Below, piece by piece: positions 15,503-22,932 of a DNA stretch of 46,771 nt. Both the position numbers and the translations under genes were made by a program. This DNA is from Hyphomicrobiales bacterium (GTDB lineage: Bacteria > Pseudomonadota > Alphaproteobacteria > JAPOUT01). Each line of letters begins with the position of its first letter. Position 1 is the first letter of the stretch. A model generated the notes under the pieces. It saw nothing but the letters and a program-made list of their open reading frames with translations, was not told where the DNA came from and made no database searches. The stretch covers positions 1-46,771 of the forward strand of contig JAPOUT010000049.1 of assembly GCA_026708545.1 (NCBI GenBank). The letters are read 5' to 3'.

Positions 15503-15529
15503 GGCCTCACGATAGCGCATACGCAACCC

Positions 15530-15558
15530 TTGTCAATAAAAATCTGGTTTTTTACAAC
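15530..15558 (+). promoter_or_regulatory. Possible rnd promoter
   Basis: TTGTCA (15530-15535), 17 bases, then TACAAC (15553-15558). It lies between the divergent nitroreductase and rnd genes. Confidence 0.35.
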
Positions 15559-15660
15559 GGTTCGGAGTATGATGGGGACATCATGCGTATCGTTTCACAA
15601 GTAGAAGAGACCCCGGTAGATTTTATCGTGCCAAAGAGTCCCTCGAACGAGGGGGTCCCG

Positions 15661-16878
15661 ATGATCACCGACAGCACACAACTCGAAAATTTATGCCGAC
15701 GGCTTCAGGACGAGGAGTTCATCGCAATCGATACCGAATTCATGCGCGACCACTCCTACTATCCGCGCCTCTGCCTCATACAACTTGCCGGACAAGAAGA
15801 AGCCGCCGTCATTGACCCGCTCGCCAATGGCGGCGCTCTCGATCTTGCTCCCCTCTATGAATTGTTGCGCACGCCCGGCATCATCAAAGTTTTTCACGCC
15901 GCACGCCAGGACATTGAAATTTTCTTCCACGATGCCGGTTTCATTCCCACGCCCATTTTCGATACGCAAGTCGCCGCTATGGTCTGTGGTTTCGGCGAGG
16001 CGGTCAGCTATGCAACGCTCGTACGGCGTTTTCTGGGCGAGAATTTGGACAAGTCCTCCCGTCTGACGGATTGGTCGCGCCGGCCGCTTTCTCCCAAGCA
16101 GCTCGCTTACGCCCTCGATGATGTCATTCACTTGCGCCATATTTATGAAGCCTTGGCCAGGGAACTTGAAGAATTGGGACGCACTTCATGGATCGAAGAG
16201 GAAATGGCTCGCCTCGTCGCCCCGCAGACCTACCGTCTCGAACCCAAGGATGCATGGAAGAGGCTGCGTAGGCGGCCCCGCTCCCGCCGGGCTTTCGGCA
16301 TTCTTATCGAAGTCGCCGCTTGGCGTGAAAACCTCGCCCAGCAGCGAAACGTTCCGCGCACCCGAATTCTCAAAGACGACAGTCTTTACGAAATCATCGC
16401 GTCCGCTCCGAAAGACCGCCAGCAGATTGGGCGCCTGCGAGCCGTCCCGCAGGGATTCGCCGGCTCCAAATTCGCGCCGTCCCTTCTCGATGCCGTTGCA
16501 GCCGGCGAAGCTCGCGCCAAGGAACCGGGCTTCTCGCTCCCGAAAAATCTCTCGGAAGCCGTGCCTGCCGCCCTCGTGCAGGCAAGTGCGGAACTTCTCG
16601 AATTGCTCAAACTCCTCCTCAAGTTTCAATGCGCGCGACACAAGGTCGCCACCAAACTCGTCGCCGATACAAGCGCACTCGAATCTTTTGCCGTCGCCAA
16701 AGCCGGCGAAGAACACGCCCATCCGATTCTTTCCGGCTGGAGAAAGGATGTCTTCGGCGCGCTCGCCCTTGAAGCCAAAAAGGGAAATATCGCCATCGGG
16801 ATGGAGGGCGACCAGTTGCGTGTTTTTGAATCCAAAGACGCACCGCGCCTTGCCCAAAAGGGCATCCCTGACGCCTAA
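15661..16878 (+). CDS. rnd: Ribonuclease D
   Basis: RNase D is a 3'-5' exonuclease trimming tRNA precursors. All DEDDy catalytic positions are visible: Asp and Glu in IAIDTEFMRD, Asp in FHAARQDIEIFF, and Tyr and Asp in YALDDVIHL. The HRDC domain covers about residues 205-285. The start at 15661 (MITDSTQLE) is preceded by GAGGGGG and matches the usual N-terminus. An in-frame ATG at 15583 would add 26 residues. The protein is 405 residues long. Confidence 0.93.
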   Translation: MITDSTQLENLCRRLQDEEFIAIDTEFMRDHSYYPRLCLIQLAGQEEAAVIDPLANGGALDLAPLYELLRTPGIIKVFHAARQDIEIFFHDAGFIPTPIFDTQVAAMVCGFGEAVSYATLVRRFLGENLDKSSRLTDWSRRPLSPKQLAYALDDVIHLRHIYEALARELEELGRTSWIEEEMARLVAPQTYRLEPKDAWKRLRRRPRSRRAFGILIEVAAWRENLAQQRNVPRTRILKDDSLYEIIASAPKDRQQIGRLRAVPQGFAGSKFAPSLLDAVAAGEARAKEPGFSLPKNLSEAVPAALVQASAELLELLKLLLKFQCARHKVATKLVADTSALESFAVAKAGEEHAHPILSGWRKDVFGALALEAKKGNIAIGMEGDQLRVFESKDAPRLAQKGIPDA

Positions 16879-16890
16879 TCCCCTCTCTCC

Positions 16891-16919
16891 TTGCTTTCGC
16901 TGAACGGGTGCGCTATGCT
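16891..16919 (+). promoter_or_regulatory. Promoter of trxB-lysR
   Basis: TTGCTT (16891-16896), 17 bases, TATGCT (16914-16919). It lies about 90 bases before the trxB start and right after rnd. Confidence 0.5.
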
Positions 16920-17006
16920 CGTATCGTAGCGAGGGGGCCGCCCTAAAATTTCATCTCGCGAAGTCGCCCTCGTGGCTTCGCAATCAAACTTGGAGCCTTG
17001 ACGAGC

Positions 17007-17960
17007 GTGTCCGGAAGGATTGACAAGCAGGTCTTGATACTCGGCGCAGGACCCGCCGGATACGCCGCAGCCATCTATGCCGCCCGGGCAATGCTTGACG
17101 TGCTTATGTTTGCAGGCCCCCAGCCCGGCGGGCAACTCACCATCACGACAGACGTCGAAAACTATCCCGGATTCGCCGAACCGATTCAGGGTCCTTGGCT
17201 GATGGAACAGATGCGCGCGCAGGTCGAGCACCTCGGTGTCGACGTGCGCGAAGATATTGCCCTTGAGGCTGATCTCTCGAGCAGGCCTTTTCAAATCACC
17301 GGCGATTCGGGAACGAAATACGCCGCGCAAACCCTCGTCATTGCGACAGGCGCGGAGGCCCGGTGGCTCGGAGTCCCCGGAGAGGAACGTTATCGAGGCC
17401 ACGGAGTTTCCGCTTGTGCAACTTGCGACGGATTCTTTTTCCGCGACAAGGAAGTCGTCGTCGTGGGCGGGGGCAACACGGCTGTCGAAGAGGCGTTGTT
17501 CCTAACCCGCTTTGCCAAGCGGGTGCGCCTGCTGCATCGACGCGACACGCTCCGCGCCGAGCAAATTCTGCAAAACCGTCTGTTTGATAATCCAAAAATC
17601 GAAGTTGTTTGGAATGTCGTGGTTGAGAAAATCATCGGCAGCGACTCCAATCCGCCGCAGGCATCAGGCGTGAACATCCGAAACACGCAATCCGGCGAAA
17701 CCGGCACGATCGAAGCCGACGGCATCTTCATCGCCATCGGACATCTTCCCGCAACCGACATCTTCAAGGGACAGCTCGGCATGTCGAACAGCGGACACAT
17801 TCGCATCAACCCGCCCGGATCGACAACATCAGTGGAGGGAGTCTTCGCCGCCGGAGACGTTGCCGACGACACCTATCGCCAGGCCATCACCGCCGCGGGC
17901 ATGGGCTGCATTGCGGCCCTTGATGCCGAGAGGTTTCTTGCATCGGGGAAATCAACATGA
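17007..17960 (+). CDS. trxB: Thioredoxin-disulfide reductase TrxB
   Basis: TrxB passes electrons from NADPH through FAD to thioredoxin. Visible motifs are the FAD site ILGAGPAGYAAAIYAARA, the redox-active pair in ACATCDGFF, the NADPH site VVVGGGNTAVEEALFLT, and the C-terminal FAD block GVFAAGDVADDTYRQAITA. The GTG at 17007 gives the usual short N-terminus (SGRIDKQVLIL) with GGAG 11 bases upstream. A TTG at 16998 is possible but sits only two bases from that GGAG. The stop overlaps the next ATG (ATGA), coupling it to the lysR gene. The same pair occurs in Sinorhizobium (trxB-lsrB). Confidence 0.94.
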   Translation: MSGRIDKQVLILGAGPAGYAAAIYAARAMLDVLMFAGPQPGGQLTITTDVENYPGFAEPIQGPWLMEQMRAQVEHLGVDVREDIALEADLSSRPFQITGDSGTKYAAQTLVIATGAEARWLGVPGEERYRGHGVSACATCDGFFFRDKEVVVVGGGNTAVEEALFLTRFAKRVRLLHRRDTLRAEQILQNRLFDNPKIEVVWNVVVEKIIGSDSNPPQASGVNIRNTQSGETGTIEADGIFIAIGHLPATDIFKGQLGMSNSGHIRINPPGSTTSVEGVFAAGDVADDTYRQAITAAGMGCIAALDAERFLASGKST

Positions 17961-18856
17961 GCGCCCTCGATTGGGACAAACTTCGAATCTTCCACGAAGT
18001 TGCCCGCATCCGAAACTTCTCGAAGGCCGCGGAGGTCATGGGACTCTCGCAGTCCGCAATCAGTCGGCAGGTTCGAGCGTTGGAAGAGTCGCTCTCGGTG
18101 CCTTTGTTTCATCGGCACGCTCGCGGACTCATCCTTACCGAGCAAGGTGACCTCCTCTATCAAACCACCACGAAGGTTGCGCATGAATTGCGCGAAGCCG
18201 AAGGGCAAATCTCGTCAAGCAAGGAAAAACCGATCGGCTCGCTGCGCGTGACCGCGACGGTGGGTTTTGGGAGTCACTGGCTTGTTCCGCGCCTGAAAGA
18301 ATTTACCGATATCTATCCCGAAATCGAACTGCAAATCCTCCTGACCGACCACGAGCTCGATCTCGGCATGCGCGATGCCGATGTCGCCGTGCGTTTTCGT
18401 GCACCTCATCAGGTTGATTTGGTGAGACGCTCCCTCTTCATCGTCCACTACCACATTGCCGCTTCCGAAGGCTATCTTGAAAAACATGGAACTCCCGAAC
18501 GGCTCGAGGATCTCGACGACCATGACATCGTCGTCTACGGGGAGAACGCGCCCATCGGAATCAGGGACGTTAACTGGTTGCTGACGGCAGGAAGCCTCCT
18601 GCATGGTTCGCGCAAGCCGGTTTTGCGGGTCGATAATCTTATGGGCGTGTTACTCGCGCTCCAGGGAGGGATGGGAATCGGGATGCTGCCGAATTACATG
18701 GCTCCCGCCGAACGGGGGCTTGTCCGAATTCTTGAAGACGTCGAGCCGCCTTCGTTTCGCACCTACCTCGTCTATCCCGAAGAACTGCGCCACTCAAAGC
18801 GGATTCGGGTGTTTTGCGATTTTCTTCTGGAGCAAATGGAAAGCTGGCAGTACTAA
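17957..18856 (+). CDS. LysR-family regulator of the LsrB/VtlR type
   Basis: This 299-residue LysR-type regulator begins MSALDWDKLRIFHEVARI with the winged helix over about residues 5-65 (SQSAISRQVRALEE, LFHRHARGLILTEQGDLLY). The substrate-binding domain follows. The LDWDKLRIFH opening, RHARGLILTEQG block and overlap with trxB match the LsrB/VtlR subfamily of Rhizobiales. There it controls oxidative-stress and envelope genes and the AbcR small RNAs. The name is withheld because orthology was not tested. Downstream lies 1.1 kb without a protein gene but with two sRNA-like units. Confidence 0.88.
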   Translation: MSALDWDKLRIFHEVARIRNFSKAAEVMGLSQSAISRQVRALEESLSVPLFHRHARGLILTEQGDLLYQTTTKVAHELREAEGQISSSKEKPIGSLRVTATVGFGSHWLVPRLKEFTDIYPEIELQILLTDHELDLGMRDADVAVRFRAPHQVDLVRRSLFIVHYHIAASEGYLEKHGTPERLEDLDDHDIVVYGENAPIGIRDVNWLLTAGSLLHGSRKPVLRVDNLMGVLLALQGGMGIGMLPNYMAPAERGLVRILEDVEPPSFRTYLVYPEELRHSKRIRVFCDFLLEQMESWQY

Positions 18857-18997
18857 CCGCATCCCGGTTGCCGTGAGGCGCTTTGATTTTGTCGGAGCAT
18901 GCGGCGTGACACCGCTTGGATGGCCGCCGAATCAGGTCCTCAAAATCCGGCGAATCATGCCGCTTTTCGGTCAATATCCTGACCGATTCGCAAAATT

Positions 18998-19020
18998 CCG
19001 CCCTATTGCGGCGGTTTTTT
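18998..19020 (+). terminator. Internal terminator-like hairpin of copy B
   Basis: CCGCC (18998-19002) pairs with GGCGG (19010-19014) and is followed by TTTTTT. It could terminate lysR transcripts. Copy A has a hairpin with a T-tract at the matching position. Confidence 0.55.
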
Positions 19021-19151
19021 GATCTCCTGAAACTGCCCAAACATCGCCAAAAATTCCGAAAAAATCTTGCAACTTCCCGGATTTCCCGGAAAAAGCTTGA
19101 GATCCGGTCGGAACCGGGACCTAATGCAACTCCTGCAGACCAACCCAAAGG

Positions 19152-19193
19152 GCACCCCGGCATTTCCGAAGATTTGCCGGGGTGCTTTTTTTT
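19152..19193 (+). terminator. Rho-independent terminator of copy B
   Basis: GCACCCCGGCA (19152-19162) pairs perfectly with TGCCGGGGTGC (19175-19185), followed by eight T. Compared with copy A the stem carries a compensatory pair change. Confidence 0.88.
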
Positions 19194-19370
19194 GCACGTC
19201 CTGTTTCACGGAGCGAAGATCTCCATTTACCTTTCCCGGTCAACCGGAAAAGTCGTCCACATAACCGCTCTCTCTTTGTTTCCTGCGCCAGCCGCGGGGA
19301 TTATCGGCGGAATTTTGTGCGGCTCCCCGAAGCCGACTTTCGAAGCGTTGCGACTTACTTGCGCATAAAA

Positions 19371-19425
19371 TGCATAGCTACCATGACAAATTAGCAATTC
19401 TAATTTGCTGAGAATCATCTATATT
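19371..19425 (+). promoter_or_regulatory. Putative activator site and -10 of sRNA unit 1
   Basis: TGCATAGCTACCATG (19371-19385, fitting T-N11-A) lies exactly 49 bases before TATATT (19420-19425). The same spacing and box occur before unit 2. Between them CAAATTAG-CAATT-CTAATTTG (19387-19407) is a perfect 8-bp dyad. No good -35 is present, as expected for an activator-dependent promoter. Confidence 0.45.
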
Positions 19426-19429
19426 CCAA

Positions 19430-19499
19430 TTGTTCATTTGGAACTCCTTTGCTGCCAGGCTCGCTATGTCCCCCTCGGTGAGCCTGGCAGCGTTTCTTT
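19430..19499 (+). ncRNA. Candidate small RNA, tandem unit 1 (AbcR-like position)
   Basis: A short unit begins at conserved TTGTTCATTTGGA, continues with ACTCCTTT, and ends in a perfect 12-bp terminator stem (19451-19462 with 19480-19491) plus a T-rich tail. The 17-base loop contains TCCCCCTC. Unit 2, 282 bases downstream, has the same loop base for base, while one stem pair differs in a compensatory way (G-C to A-U). Two tandem sRNAs downstream of a LsrB/VtlR-type lysR is the arrangement of AbcR1/AbcR2. The 5' end is inferred from the TATATT box and is approximate. Confidence 0.6.
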
Positions 19500-19651
19500 A
19501 AGCACTCCCAAGCCGCCTCCCCCCGAATCACCCGAATCATGTTGCGACCGAATCGGCTCGGCGAATCGCCTCCGTCCAAATCACACATAAAATCAGTGAT
19601 TTCAGACCCTTAAAAATCCTCAAATTTCGCGGGTTTTAGATGCGCTTGCTG

Positions 19652-19706
19652 TGCATATCTCCCATGCTGAATCAACAGGGCTCGCCTCCCGAAAATCCGG
19701 TATAGT
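19652..19706 (+). promoter_or_regulatory. Putative activator site and -10 of sRNA unit 2
   Basis: TGCATATCTCCCATG (19652-19666, T-N11-A) lies 49 bases before TATAGT (19701-19706), exactly as in unit 1. No dyad equivalent to that at 19387 is seen. Confidence 0.4.
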
Positions 19707-19711
19707 CACAA

Positions 19712-19780
19712 CTGTTCATTTGGACCTCCTTTGCTGCCAGACTCGCTATGTCCCCCTCGGTGAGTCTGGCAGCTTTTTTT
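19712..19780 (+). ncRNA. Candidate small RNA, tandem unit 2 (AbcR-like position)
   Basis: CTGTTCATTTGGACCTCCTT leads into a perfect 12-bp stem (19733-19744 with 19762-19773), with a 17-base loop identical to unit 1, then seven T. ACCTCCTTT matches the anti-Shine-Dalgarno tail of 16S rRNA, and the loop's TCCCCCTC is also complementary to purine-rich ribosome binding sites. Both suggest antisense action on mRNA translation starts. The gap between the units (19500-19651) shows no gene. Confidence 0.6.
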
Positions 19781-19876
19781 GGGCGGTTATATCCCTGCTG
19801 TAGACAAAATTCCACGCTACACGATAGGTTTCCGGATGATTTGGTTGATCCGAAATTCAACACGCGAATCGCCTGA

Positions 19877-19903
19877 AAGCCTCGCGGGAACTGCGAGGCT
19901 TTT
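19877..19903 (+). terminator. Terminator-like hairpin after the sRNA units
   Basis: AAGCCTCGC (19877-19885) pairs with GCGAGGCTT (19893-19901), with a short run of T at the end. It would insulate the sRNA region from the gene at 19949. Confidence 0.6.
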
Positions 19904-19948
19904 GAGAATTTTGTTTACTTGGGGACAGAACCACCCTAAACACCCAAT

Positions 19949-20221
19949 ATGAGAAAAGGAAAGACGAGACGGCAGAGAACGGAACAATCCTCTTGGCTTG
20001 GCGGCCTTATGGATTTTTTTATGATATTGGTAATAGCGGATTTCATCTCCGATATGTTTAGCGGGGGAGGGGATAGTCCCGAATCATCCGCGCCGGATAT
20101 CGATAGTCCCGAAACCACCGAAAATGATGAATGGTCTCTGCTAGGCGGCAGTGATGACGGGGACTATGATAGCGGGGATTACCCGGACAGCATGGGAGAT
20201 GACTTCGGCGGAGATTGGTAG
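19949..20221 (+). CDS. Small acidic single-TM protein, unknown
   Basis: This is a 90-residue product with a basic N-terminus (MRKGKTRRQRTEQSS), one hydrophobic segment (GGLMDFFMILVIADFISDMF, about residues 18-37) and a tail very rich in Gly, Asp, Glu and Ser ending SMGDDFGGDW. No ribosome binding site precedes the ATG (CACCCAAT), so it may be leaderless or weakly translated. The composition suggests a membrane-anchored protein with a disordered acidic domain. I recognise no family. It sits between the sRNA region and usp. Confidence 0.5.
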   Translation: MRKGKTRRQRTEQSSWLGGLMDFFMILVIADFISDMFSGGGDSPESSAPDIDSPETTENDEWSLLGGSDDGDYDSGDYPDSMGDDFGGDW

Positions 20222-20359
20222 CCGAATCATGTCCATTGGATTTTGTTATCCTCGACGAAAAAATGCGAACAGCAACCCTTCTCTCCTTTTTATCTTTTTT
20301 CCATTTCCTGCACACCGGAATCCTTCCCATATCCGCCAAAAAGCGATAGTATCGCGTGT

Positions 20360-20821
20360 ATGAAAACCAAATTCCTTGTCATCACCGACGAAACCCCCGA
20401 ATCGCAGATTGCTATGCGATTCGCTTGTCGCGAGGCCATGAAAACCCAGTCCGGCCTCGTTCTCATGGTCGTCATTGAACCTGAAGGATTCCAGCATTGG
20501 CTCGGCGTCGAATCTCTCATGAAAGAAGAGGCTCAAGCCGCCGCCGAGGGCATGCTTAAAACCCTTGCCGCCGATGCACTGAAACTCTCGGGCATCCAGC
20601 CCGAACTCGTCATCCGCGAAGGGAACAAGAAAGAACAACTTCTCGCCTACCTCTCCGAAGCGCAAGACTTCGTGATTCTGGTGTTGGGTGCGGCCATGGG
20701 CACGGAAGGGCCCGGGCCTCTCGTCTCCGGACTCTTCGCCGATAAAAACGAAAGGCTGTCCGTGCCCGTTACAATCGTTCCCGGAAATCTCACGGACGAG
20801 CAAATCGAAATTTTCTCATAA
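20360..20821 (+). CDS. Universal stress protein, UspA family
   Basis: This is a 153-residue single-domain Usp. The N-terminal strand reads MKTKFLVITDETPES. A C-terminal LVLGAAMGTEGPGPLVSG stands where nucleotide-binding Usps carry Gx2Gx9G(S/T), and VPVTIVPG closes the fold. The start at 20360 avoids a 39-residue upstream extension that reads as non-coding. It ends 11 bases before nfu. The usp-nfu pair near tsaB is common in alphaproteobacteria and suggests a role in stress physiology, although the molecular function of this class is unknown. Confidence 0.85.
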   Translation: MKTKFLVITDETPESQIAMRFACREAMKTQSGLVLMVVIEPEGFQHWLGVESLMKEEAQAAAEGMLKTLAADALKLSGIQPELVIREGNKKEQLLAYLSEAQDFVILVLGAAMGTEGPGPLVSGLFADKNERLSVPVTIVPGNLTDEQIEIFS

Positions 20822-20832
20822 ACGGAAACGCC

Positions 20833-21399
20833 ATGTTCATCCAAACCGAAGACACTCCAAACCCTGCAACATTGAAATTTCTTCCCGGTTGCGAAGTGCT
20901 TGCCGGCGAAGGCGCGAACTTTGCCGATGCCGGCGCTGCAGGCGACTCGCCTCTTGCAACAAGGCTGTTTGCCGTTGAAGGAGTCGATAATGTATTCCTC
21001 GGCAGCGATTTCATCTCCGTGACATCTTCCACCGAATGGAAATTCGTCAAACCGCTCATCCTCGGAGCCATCATGGAACATTTTCGCTCCGGCGAGCCCG
21101 CGCTGCTCGAGCAGGCATCCACGAAACGCGGCCACGATGTGCACGAAGCCGGCGAGTCCGGCGGCGAAGACGGCGAAACCATCACCGCAATCAAACAGCT
21201 TCTCGATGAGCGGGTCCGTCCCGTCGTTGCACGCGACGGCGGAGACATCGTTTTCTCGCGTTTTGAGCAGGGTGTCGTCTATCTCCACATGCGCGGCGCC
21301 TGCGCGGGCTGCCCGTCGGCAACCATGACGCTCCAGCAGGGAATCGAAAATCTTTTACGGCACTACATTCCGGAAGTTACCGAAGTTCGCCCCGCTTGA
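20833..21399 (+). CDS. NifU-family Fe-S scaffold/carrier (Nfu)
   Basis: The 188-residue protein has an Nfu N-terminal domain (QTEDTPNPATLKFLPG start, residues 1-90) and a C-terminal NifU domain. The Fe-S-binding cysteines are in RGACAGCPSATMTL, after VARDGGDIVF. Such proteins hold and deliver [4Fe-4S] clusters to targets such as radical-SAM enzymes, which would include MiaB in this window. The 3' end overlaps the convergent HAD gene by 37 bases. Confidence 0.92.
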   Translation: MFIQTEDTPNPATLKFLPGCEVLAGEGANFADAGAAGDSPLATRLFAVEGVDNVFLGSDFISVTSSTEWKFVKPLILGAIMEHFRSGEPALLEQASTKRGHDVHEAGESGGEDGETITAIKQLLDERVRPVVARDGGDIVFSRFEQGVVYLHMRGACAGCPSATMTLQQGIENLLRHYIPEVTEVRPA

Positions 21400-22055
21400 T
21401 CCAGCCGCGCCTCGATATAGCGGGCCGCCGGACCCCAGCCCTTCGCGTGGTAGGCGTTCTCGGCGCGTTTGACCAGACGTGCCAGGCGAGTGTCAGCTGC
21501 AAACTGAACGCAATGCAATCCCTTAATCTGCGCTGCCGAAACCAAATGCATGTGCATGTCCTCAATGAAAAACGACGGCGCCTTGTGCCCGTGCAGCAAT
21601 TTTGCCAGCGCTTTCCCTTTCGGGCCGCTATTGACAATGAGAGGGTAATCCATCCCGTGAACACGCAAGGCCCGTTGGCGCCTGCTGCCGTATGCCGCCG
21701 GCAAATTCGTGATTATCACGACGCGCGCCCGCTTCGACAATCCCGCCAGGGCCGCCGCGGCGCCGGGTATCGGAGGCTGCGATTCAACATCGCGCTCGTA
21801 AAATTTTTCGAGCAATGCACCGACTTCTTCGTTTTCAATCGGCGTTTCGCTTCCCGTCGCATACACGTTGCCGAACAGCGAGGCGTTCGAACGCATCTCC
21901 AGCCGATGGCCGACATCGGCGAGGTAGCGCTCGAGCGGAATCAAAAATTGGAACAAAACCTCGTCCACGTCGCAAATCACCACGGGCTTGTCATGTTCCA
22001 GTCCAACCGCGCAAATCTGCGCTTCCGTTTCCGCGTTCAAGGCTCCATCCGACAT
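21363..22055 (-). CDS. HAD-superfamily hydrolase, unknown substrate
   Basis: This 230-residue protein has a HAD motif I VVICDVDEVLFQFL (about residues 25-38), motif II VVIITNLPAA, a lysine region NSGPKGKALAKLL and motif III/IV-like SFFIEDMHMHLVSA. The DxDxV form of motif I with a second Asp suggests a phosphatase-type activity, but the substrate is unknown. It converges on nfu with a 37-base overlap and is divergent from cysD across 82 bases. Confidence 0.75.
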   Translation of the reverse strand: MSDGALNAETEAQICAVGLEHDKPVVICDVDEVLFQFLIPLERYLADVGHRLEMRSNASLFGNVYATGSETPIENEEVGALLEKFYERDVESQPPIPGAAAALAGLSKRARVVIITNLPAAYGSRRQRALRVHGMDYPLIVNSGPKGKALAKLLHGHKAPSFFIEDMHMHLVSAAQIKGLHCVQFAADTRLARLVKRAENAYHAKGWGPAARYIEARLDQAGRTSVTSGM

Positions 22056-22137
22056 TCCGACATCTTGCCCTCTTCCTTTCGAACGCGCAAGCAGGCGCCT
22101 CTTGCCACGCCCCGCACGCTGACATAACTTCTACATC

Positions 22138-22932
22138 ATGAACCGACTGGACCGCCTCGAAAGCCAAAGCATCTATATCCTGCGCGAAGCCGTTGCAACC
22201 ATCGACAACATCGCCATGCTCTGGTCGCTCGGCAAGGACTCGAACACCATGATACGGCTTGCCCAAAAAGCTTTCTTCGGGCGAATGCCCTTTCCCTTGC
22301 TTCATGTCGATACCGGAAAAAAATTCCCCGAGATGTATGCCTTCCGCGACGAATATGCAAAAAAATGGAACATCAATCTTCTGCTGCAAGAATGTCCGGA
22401 TATTTCCGAAACCGACGAAGACCTGCCTCCCGCCGCACGCTCCGCCGCGCGTAAATCCCTCGGACTCAAAGCCGCAATCGCAGCGCATGGATTTCGGGGA
22501 CTCATTGCCGGCATCCGCCGGGACGAAGAGGCGACGCGCGCAAAGGAGCGGGTCTTCTCTCCGCGCGGGAGTTTCGGCGAGTGGCAGCCGCGTGAACAGC
22601 CTCCGGAGTTCTGGAATCAATATGCAACCGATCCTCCCCCCGGCGCGCACATCCGCATCCATCCGCTTCTACACTGGACCGAGCGGGACATCTGGGCTTA
22701 CATCCAGCGCGAGGACATTCCCGTCGTCGATCTCTACTTCGCTCGCGACGGCAAACGGTACCGTTCTCTCGGCGATACGGACATTACGCGCCCCATCGAA
22801 AGCACCGCCGCCACCATCGAGGAAATTCTCGACGAACTGGCGCAAACCCGCCAGGCCGAGCGTGCCGGACGGCTCATGGACCATGAATCCGAAGATGCCT
22901 TCGAACGGTTGCGCGTTGACGGGTACATGTGA
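22138..22932 (+). CDS. cysD: Sulfate adenylyltransferase subunit 2, CysD
   Basis: CysD is the catalytic subunit of ATP sulfurylase, making adenosine 5'-phosphosulfate from sulfate and ATP together with the GTPase CysN. The PP-loop reads LWSLGKDSNTMIRLAQKAFF. Downstream blocks include FPLLHVDTGKKFPEM, GIRRDEEATRAKERVFSPRG and HPLLHWTERDIWAYI. The 264-residue length is slightly below the usual ~300. The stop overlaps the cysNC start as GTGA, giving translational coupling. Confidence 0.94.
   Translation: MNRLDRLESQSIYILREAVATIDNIAMLWSLGKDSNTMIRLAQKAFFGRMPFPLLHVDTGKKFPEMYAFRDEYAKKWNINLLLQECPDISETDEDLPPAARSAARKSLGLKAAIAAHGFRGLIAGIRRDEEATRAKERVFSPRGSFGEWQPREQPPEFWNQYATDPPPGAHIRIHPLLHWTERDIWAYIQREDIPVVDLYFARDGKRYRSLGDTDITRPIESTAATIEEILDELAQTRQAERAGRLMDHESEDAFERLRVDGYM

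Larger units (their letters stand above)
18941..19193 (+). ncRNA. Structured intergenic element, copy B (candidate ncRNA with 3' terminator)
   Basis: This is the second copy of the 250-base element seen upstream of metK. A local hairpin CGGTCA-ATATCC-TGACCG lies near the 5' end. An internal hairpin CCGCC/GGCGG followed by six T (18998-19020) is terminator-like. The conserved GATCTCCTGAAAC and the fully conserved TGCAGACCAACCCAAAGG follow. It ends in a strong intrinsic terminator. It begins about 85 bases after the lysR stop on the same strand, so it may be the processed 3' end of that transcript or an independent sRNA gene. Confidence 0.55.

Noticed and set aside
22138-22932. CysD PP-loop reading SLGKDS instead of SGGKDS as an inactivating change
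   Set aside because: A WS-[I/L]-GKDS form is found in bona fide CysD proteins as I recall, and all other blocks are intact.
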